DNA from: Dichetophora obliterata
Taxonomy: Eukaryota > Arthropoda > Insecta > Diptera > Sciomyzidae
Reading direction: 5' to 3'
DNA: 64,000 nucleotides
Assembly: GCA_963920525.1 (NCBI GenBank)
Contig: OY986439.1
Span: 6,218,501 to 6,282,500, forward strand
Shown: positions 57,072-64,000 of the stretch, piece by piece
How positions within the stretch are numbered: the first letter of the stretch is position 1
Layout of the letters: each line of letters starts with the position of its first letter
Made by a program: the position numbers and the translations under genes
The notes under the pieces: model-generated
What the model was told of the DNA's origin: nothing
The model's database searches: none
The model's input: only the letters and a program-made list of their open reading frames with translations

Positions 57072-57404
57072 GCTAAAACTATGAATTGATATATTCAATA
57101 TCAATGTGATACTGGAATGATTTCTTACAGTTGAAAAAATATTTCTAAACTGTTGATCGGAAAATTTTTTAATTTTTAAAAATTTAATAAGAAATACCGC
57201 GTATATTATAAAAAGGCCAAAATTAATTTCATTTCAATTTTGGTCAGTTAAAAATCTATTAATAGCTTAAAATAAAATCTTTGTATGTTTGATTTTGGCT
57301 TTTTGACGCCACACGGGCTTACTAGTTATACTTATCCATACTCATTTTTGTGTAAGTGGCTAATGATTCAAAAATGTGATTCGTTGCATATCTCTGGTTC
57401 AAAC

Positions 57405-58925
57405 TAAGATATTTGCCAGTGTCGGAGTGATATAATTTTCCAGCTCATCTAAAGAAATATCCACCAAAAACTGGGCGGTTAAGGGTTAAGCGTAAACGAA
57501 ATTATAATAAATCTTATTCTTTTTAGCTAAAATACTTTATAAAGCAAATTTCAATGTTGCATTAAAAGAGTTTCACAATTTTTCAGGTTTATTTAAAATT
57601 TTTGTTCTATTTTATAGCAACGTAGTTAACCGATTTATTTATATAAAATACTCGAAAAAAATTGTTAACCTCGACCTTGCCATTTTTGGGTTCGTCGAGT
57701 AACCGGTTTTTATATTTGATTACACTTATTGTTAGTAGTCTTTTGAATTCGTTTTTTCCTAGTCCATTAACTGGTGCGACAAACATCAATCATTGATTAA
57801 CAAACACTTGGACCCATGTTGATTTCGTCAGATGAAAATTGTCTTAAAAAAGGGGGAAAGTGTTTTGAATGCGGAAGTGACAAGTTGACAAATAATACTA
57901 ATGACTTCATTGTATTTAATATAATATTTTCTTTTATGTCCACTCTGTGTGTTGCTCCCTGGTCCGCTTTAATTGTTTGTTAAAACAACCAATTCAACAG
58001 TAGTTGTTATCATTAATTAGTGAAGTTGTGTTGAATTCCATGCATCGAGGTCCTCTTAGTTAGCTATTAATTGCTGTCAAGCTGTAAAAATAGCTACTAT
58101 TTAGTGCACAAAGAGGTCAATGAATTTGGTTTATGTGATACGATAGCAAACAATAGTAATTAATAAGAGCGAGTCTTTATGAATTGTGTGGTGGTTGTTA
58201 TTAGTTTTTGTTTTCTAGTTGTTTATCTCTTCACGTACTACAATGAAGCTAACAAACATGTCGCGTCCGTTCGAACTGCGTTGAATTTTAATTGCGTAAA
58301 TTTAAGTTTATTTAAACTACCCTTTTTTATGAGCTGTGTTGGTTTTGATAAATGATTCAGACATTATTTTTATAAAATAAACAAATGTTTGTCTGTGTGC
58401 ACAACAACGGCCTTGTCTCAAACCCAACAAGTAGAGCTGAAAATTTGGCATTAAAAGCATTAAATATTAAACTTAATTAAATTGGCAACGCCGAGCCGCA
58501 TATTTTTACACCAAGTTGCTGTAATTGTGCCAAAAAGAAAAATGCGTTTATGAAGCAGGTATATAAAAAATATTGCTTTTTCCTGCAAAAGTCGAAACTA
58601 TTTTACTTGTTGTGCAATAATTTTGTGCAAAACCATGACGAATTGAGCTGCAAAATAACCATAGTCCAGCATAAGTGAGTGAATCAGTGGTGAATCTTTT
58701 TTAATGCCCATGACCCTTTCAACTCATGATTAAAAGTATAGCCACAAATTATATTTAACACTTGACATTGTCAGAGAAACAAGTTCTTAATTGTTAATTA
58801 AAGATGCTATTTACACCCAGCGACAAAAAAAAATCTTTACAGGGTAAATTTTTTTTACATTTCTTAGAAATTATAATTTTAAGGTGTTTGCTTTTAGTTT
58901 CAACACAGATAGCTTTATTTATATA
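57405..58925. other. Mostly single-copy DNA, no confirmed gene
   Basis: 'aactgggcggttaagggttaagc' at about 57471 resembles a TTAA-type MITE end. The rest, especially 57880-58700, has mixed composition and no repeat matches in the window, which fits host non-coding DNA. Confidence 0.4.
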
Positions 58926-58927
58926 TT

Positions 58928-59640
58928 ACTAGATGAGCCCGCAGACGTTGTTCTGCGCCTTTTTATCTTCCATAAATATGAGTGCAGTTTTATGTGTCAT
59001 GTTTTTTATTCATGATTTCAATCGGTAAAATTTGAGATAAATATGTCCATAAAAAAGAATTTTCGACATAAACGAAAACCATCCGAAGCACCAAACGAAC
59101 ATACGGTGTGAATTCAAGATGGAAAGCTTCAGCGGTTCGTCCGTGATGCTCGGACATACATACGCACCAACGTTTTTATATATTAAGACAAGTTGATGCC
59201 ACGACCCTTGTCTAACACCCATAAAATGTTATCAGTGAAACGTGTAAATTGTGGTCGAATATCGAATTCCAAACTCCAAAGCTATTCGCTATCGCAAATT
59301 TCGGTTGTATGGGAAGTGACACGACCCCTTGACCAAAGCCCTTAAAATGTTATCAGTGAAACGGCACGTGTAAATTGTTTCCGAATACCGAATTTCGAGG
59401 CAGTGCGACCTATAATTCCAAAGCCATTCGATATCAAATATTTTTTCAATGTTAAAACGTTCCTTAGTGTTTGTTTAATAACTTCCTGAAGTGTTATATT
59501 TTTGCAATTTGCATACCTTTGTGGTAAGTAACATTTTTGGTTTAGATATCTTTTATTAGAAAAATTTAATTTATAGGCACATGCAAGTTGCTTACAATTT
59601 CCAAGAAATGGACACCACAAAAACCTTCGTACCTAAAACA
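58928..59640 (-). mobile_element. Helitron-like element, 3' end at 58928
   Basis: The plus strand begins 'actagatgagcccgcagacg' then 'ttgttctgcgcc', the complement of the insect repeat end GGCAGAACAACGTYTGCCGG...CTAGT, so the element reads on the minus strand. 'aaaatgttatcagtgaaacg' occurs twice (about 59224 and 59346), and 59340-59440 matches 43585-43665 inverted. No coding region. Confidence 0.6.
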
Positions 59641-59959
59641 CACAAAAATTTTTTAGTACTAATTTTATTTTTTGGTGAAAAATCAATCAAAAATGAAAGT
59701 GTTGTCTTTGAAAGCGAATAACTCGCTCATGTTACAAAGGATTGCATTATTTTTTTTTTTTTAAATTTTGATTAATTGTCCGTCTAATCGTGTTTCAATC
59801 TTTTTCATTTTCGTTTCCCTTCTAATTTCTATAATTTTGTAAAAAAAACTTTAACGAATTTCTTTATTTCGCAAAAAACTTGGGTAAAAATTTGTTGTAG
59901 AAAAAATATTCAGAACCAAAAATCGGTTTTTTAATGTTCTTTCATGGTTCAGGGAAATA

Positions 59960-60182
59960 ACATACAAAAATAATGTATACAAAAATTAAATAACGTCCAA
60001 AATAAAAAATGCAATAAAGCCCAAAAAAATAAAATAACGTCCAAACTGCAAATGAAATAAGACCCAAAATATTTTGGGCTTACAAAAATGAAATAGCGCC
60101 CAAAATCAAACATGAAATAAAGCCCAAAAAAATAAATAACGCACAAACCGAAAATAAAATAAGACCCAAAATATTTTTGGAA
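59960..60182 (+). repeat. Short tandem repeat, ~110-bp period
   Basis: Two units of 'aaataaagcccaaaaaaata', 'aataacgtccaaac', 'gaaataagacccaaaatatt' are arranged in tandem with smaller internal repeats. Confidence 0.75.
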
Positions 60183-60589
60183 AAAAAAATTGGGAACATT
60201 TTACCTTTAGCTAAAATGGCTTTTTTTCAAAATGTCTATTTGGAGCTAAAGAAGCTAATAATTAAAACGTCGCTCTCAAGTCGATTAGATGTTATAGGGG
60301 TCAAAAGTTAGAAAAAATGGCCTTAAAAACCAGGTTTTTTTAAACTTTTCAACAAAACTGTGGGTATTAAAAGTGGTAGGTTATGCGAATATCTATTCAA
60401 CGAGGTATCAAACATAAAAATCCATGAATAACTTTTTAAGATATAAGCCTAAAAGTATATATAAGCTTATATACTTACAATAGCACCATTGGAACAAGTC
60501 CAACACCGGCTTCGCTGTCTACGGTACTTCTGGATATACTTCTCTTTGTTTTTTTACATCCTTAGAAAATCGTTTAAAATCTTTGTTTT

Positions 60590-61080
60590 ATACGTCATTT
60601 TTTATGATTTTTTATTAATTTTTTAGCCATACATCATAAAAGGACGATTTATGCACCAAAATGTTTGTCAAGCCTCTGACTACTTTGCATCCTTGCATCC
60701 TTGGAAAAATTAGATTTCATGTTAATTTCATATGTCCTCTTTTGTGAACTTTTTTTTATTTTTTCGCCATAAGTTCGTCCTAAAATCCAAACTACATATC
60801 AGACAAGGACGATTCATGGATTAAAATGAGCACTATGGCATCGTCCTTAAGGCGGGTTACTTATTTGTCGAAATGCATTTACTATCTCTTGTAGTTTAGG
60901 AGTTGTAGAACACTTTTTGGAGTCCAAGTATGCCAAAAACATGTGATTTTTTCGTCATAACTCCCAAACCATACATCCTACTAGGACGATTTATGCACCA
61001 ATACATATATGCACAAGACTGCATTTTTAGAAACAAAATTTTTTTTCAAGAATCTTCTTAGTTTTATACGCCATTTTTTG
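60590..61080 (+). repeat. Alternating two-part repeat (block 2)
   Basis: Same two parts and order as 34495-35430 ('aggacgatttatgcaccaaa', 'catatgtcctcttttgtgaa', 'actatctcttgtagtttagg', 'cataactcccaaaccatacatc'). Confidence 0.8.
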
Positions 61081-61298
61081 TAATTTTCTAGTTGTTTATT
61101 ATTTAGCCATAACTCGCCATCCAGCGCCTTTTGAGAATTTCAGTATCAAAATTGTATTCCTCGGGGTTTTTTTTTTGTAGCATTTCTCACAAAGTTTGCC
61201 TATAACAGTGTAACTATAGGAACTGATTCAGTTTGATTAGCGACAAAAACTTGCGAATGGATAAAAAAACAAGTTTGAGATACATATATTTTGTTAAC

Positions 61299-62394
61299 CC
61301 ATTCCGCCCCGGCTCCGTGACCTTTTGTAAACGGAAAAAATATATATTTTGCTTTGATAGCGGCATAGCATCCATACTAGTAAAGTGGCGTAAATTTATT
61401 GTATTTGTCATATATGTATATAGTAGGTATATTATAGATTCAGAAAAACTCCTCTCTTGGCTACTCATCATCATAATAAAAGCGTACTCCAATAAGTAAG
61501 TTTTAGGGACAATCACTTAAAAGTGATTTGCCAATAAACACAGTTGTTATATCTTTAACCGTTAATAATTAATATGAAATATATTTTAAAAGTTCAGTGC
61601 AAGCTAGATGTATTTAAGGTGGCAGAAGTAGGTGTCGTCTATGAAATCGGCACCGAAGCAATGTCAAAATAAAAAAAAAGTCAATATTGCCATATTTTGA
61701 AAGACAATCCAATGAAAAATCCCAGGTTTTGTTACTTGATCTTTTTCGATTTGAGGAAAAAAAAGACGTGTGCTATTTTTCTTTTGTAATTTTTTTGTGA
61801 AGTGTGTAAACATTGTGATACAAAAAAAATAAAATTTGACGAAAAGCTGTGCTATCTGCAATTGTAATGTAATAAAATAAAAACAATTTTTTTAGTTGCA
61901 AACAAAAAATATTTATTTTTTTTTTTTAAACAAAAAAATGGTTTCTAAAAAGCTTCATACAAAACACAAAAAGGTACCCGGGTACCTCGTCACACCAATA
62001 AAGGTGTAAAAATATTATTGGCAACAATTGGTTGATTTTGCTGTTATTGTAAAAAAGGTGAAGTTTATAGAATATTAAGAACTATCAGGAAGTTTTAGTA
62101 CTTTATCTTGGTTATTAAAAAAATTCCTAGTTTAAAACGCAAAAGGTACCCGGGTACCTCGTCACTCTCATAAGAGTTAATAAATCACTGTTTGCTCTTA
62201 GTATTACATATAATTTGTTTTAAATAGAGATGTATGCTCTCCTTAAACATCTTTTAAATGTAATAAGCTAATAAATTATTGTTTAAAAACACATTTTGTA
62301 ATAAAATACAGGCACGAAATATCGCTGAACACAAAAAAATGTTTTTTTTTACCATAAATTGGTTGGGTCTCCGAGACCCGCTACGCTCATAAAG
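61299..62394. repeat. Possible TTAA-flanked element with 16-bp palindromes
   Basis: TTAA at 61295-61298 is followed by CCCATTCCGCCCCGGCTCC, like the 22692 MITE family. Near 62360-62394 the sequence GGGTCTCCGAGACCC... is followed by 'ctcataaaggttaa'. Between lie two copies of the perfect palindrome AGGTACCCGGGTACCT (61976-61991, 62143-62158), each followed by CGTCAC. Whether this is one element or several fragments is unclear. Confidence 0.4.
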
Positions 62395-63270
62395 GTTAAA
62401 GGATTTAATGAGAAATTCTTTTAAGAAGACATGTTTAAAATTTGTTCAAAATACATCAAATGGTTCCAGAGTTACAATCAATTATTTAAAGTAATATGCT
62501 ATGTCCAACCCTTTGTATGAGCTCGCCCCACCGTGCGGCGTGCTATTTCCCTGATGAACATTTTTCGCTTGTTAAAGCCACTATTTCACCCTTTAATTCC
62601 ACAAAGGAATTATAAAACCATGGCTTTGCAATTGAATTTGTTGAACTCTTCTTAAAATGACATAACAGCAGCTGTTTTTCAACAAATTTGGCGCTAAGCA
62701 AAATTAAATAACGAAAATTTTGACAGATTGGTCACAAATAGCTTAATAGCTCAAAGCTTTTCTGGTTAAAGTTGAAAAAGTTGCAAAAATTTGCGTGCGA
62801 GTACTTTTTTGTCGATTGGCGTATATAACTTTTTAATATCATAATTATGTCTTACATGCATCTTTATTTGCGAATGCCGTTCTATAGCCATTTTGTTCGT
62901 AGTATTTTTCAGCTGTTCTGTTTTTGTCTTTCATCATCGTCATCATGTGCATTATACCGATTCTTATCATGTGCATTATTTAATTATTTTTAATTTGGTA
63001 AAAAGCTATAGCTACATGTGTATACTTTGTTAATCTGTGAAAAAAGATTTGAAAAAATTCACCAAAAAATCCTTTTTTGTATATGGCAACTTTTGTTTCA
63101 TACAGAGTTGCTAGGGAGTAAAATGTTGATTATGTTTGCAGCACTATTTTCGGCCATTCTGTTAACAGTAGATACCTGGCGCGTGTCTTGGTAGGAAAAA
63201 ACTAATTTTTTATATAGCAATAAAGCGAACAGGTTTGTTGGTTTTTTATGTATTTCTTCTTTGAAGAGAA
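62395..63270. other. No gene seen
   Basis: AT-rich single-copy-looking sequence. Nothing supported. Confidence 0.45.
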
Positions 63271-63277
63271 GCAAGTC

Positions 63278-63975
63278 GCATGTCCCAGTAGTCACAAAAA
63301 ATATATATAAGTGTTTTACCAAACCGGAAACACGACTTAATAAATAAATTCTTATGTCCTATTATACGAGTAAAACTGTTGAGAGATAAAATTGCACCAA
63401 TTTGGAGAAAAAATAAACATTTTCTTTATATAATAGAATTAGAGATAATTTTGTTTTTCATAGCTTATGATTTATTTTTTATGTTTTACAGAAAAATATA
63501 TAAATAACGACATTGGGGTTGGGGTTAAAATAATAATAAAACTGATTAAAATTACTTATTCTTAACACATATTTTTTACTTGTCCCGCAAGTCACAAAGA
63601 CCTGTCCCAGTAGTCACAATTTGCAATATTTTTCCCTCCTTTACCTAGTAGAAGGTAAGCATACTAAATATTTATTAAAATGAAAGCGTTAGCATATGTT
63701 GTACAACACAGAAAAAGCTGACTTGAGTATTTTAATGGTTTGGCTAAAATTGTTCTTTGAGTGTTCAAAGTTCGATGAGTGAGATCTTTCAGTATCCCAG
63801 TAGACACATTCATTCAAATAATGTGTAACACAAATTGTAGAAACTGTTTGGCTTTTGTTTTAAAAGAATATTACACAATATTTATTTATCTCTGTTTTAA
63901 AATATATTTCACTGTTATATAAGTTATGATGACATCGTTATAACTCATAGTTAAATGTCCCAGTGGTCACAATGG
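63278..63975 (+). repeat. Dispersed short motif 'gtcccagtagtcacaa'
   Basis: Near-identical copies occur at about 63280, 63581 ('gtcccgcaagtcacaa'), 63603, 63795 ('tcccagtagacaca') and 63957 ('gtcccagtggtcacaa'), all in the same orientation with unequal spacing, in otherwise AT-rich DNA. The next copies, if any, would be to the right of the window. Confidence 0.75.
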
Positions 63976-64000
63976 AATGCCCCATAAGCAACCCGTTATT

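Larger units (their letters stand above)
54052..57396. mobile_element. hAT-type element, 3345 bp, with nested elements
   Basis: Inverted ends CAGAGATCTGCAACGAATCA / CAGAGATATGCAACGAATCA continue through 'catttttgaatca', with a perfect 8-bp duplication GTTCAAAC (54044-54051, 57397-57404). The left part is a 1.1-kb near-palindrome; the right part is interrupted by 55493-57071. A related truncated end lies at 37245-37712. No transposase. Confidence 0.92.

Overview
The window looks like intergenic or intronic DNA from an AT-rich insect genome, most likely a higher fly (Diptera: Brachycera). The grounds are a 412/mdg1-like LTR start, Tc1/mariner and IS630-type transposases, many short hAT, piggyBac-like and Harbinger-like non-autonomous elements, Helitron-like ends, and long pentanucleotide microsatellites. 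I find no intact host gene, rRNA or functional tRNA. Most open reading frames are chance frames in AT-rich DNA. The real coding matter is broken transposon protein.

Layout: 1-2402 holds two copies of one dispersed repeat. 2685-7512 is an old Tc1-like transposon (TA target duplication, inverted/direct-repeat ends, broken transposase) with two later insertions inside it: a 412-like LTR retrotransposon remnant (2759-4756) and a 1.3-kb hAT-type element (5071-6371). 8.9-12.6 kb carries small MITEs and AT minisatellites. 12590-15544 is a hAT-type element holding a 0.7-kb TTAGG/GGTAA satellite and a LINE tail. 15.6-17.3 kb is mostly single-copy, with a possible 25-nt microexon. 17284-22225 is a hAT-type element containing a Harbinger-like MITE and a second hAT-type element, which itself holds a Helitron-like minisatellite block and a TTAA-flanked element.

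24311-31596 is the most interesting part. A hAT-type element with an 8-bp duplication contains a 6.2-kb DNA transposon (24722-30902) with about 540-bp terminal inverted repeats, CACTG termini and a TAA duplication. That transposon carries a single broken transposase-like gene (26222-30220) belonging to a multi-copy animal protein family that I cannot assign to a named superfamily. The gene is split by five later insertions, and virtual removal of two of them restores its conserved reading frame across the join.

31.6-41.5 kb is further repeats: a piggyBac-like MITE, the third copy of the 5' dispersed repeat, blocks of a repeat seen again at 60.6 kb, and two decayed mariner-type transposases. 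41581-43377 is a long 3' part of a non-LTR retrotransposon, the same family as the fragment at 14 kb. 43796-45283 is a 1.5-kb compound pentanucleotide satellite. 45.3-54.0 kb is mixed single-copy DNA with foldback elements, two tRNA-like sequences and two TIR elements. 54052-57396 is a hAT-type element whose left third is a 1.1-kb near-palindrome and which encloses another hAT element (55493-57071), itself hit three bases from its end by a third one that carries an inverted copy of its own flank. 57.4-64.0 kb is mainly single-copy with a Helitron-like fragment and short repeat clusters.

Coordinates of elements with clear target duplications should be exact to the base. Boundaries of the other repeats are by eye.
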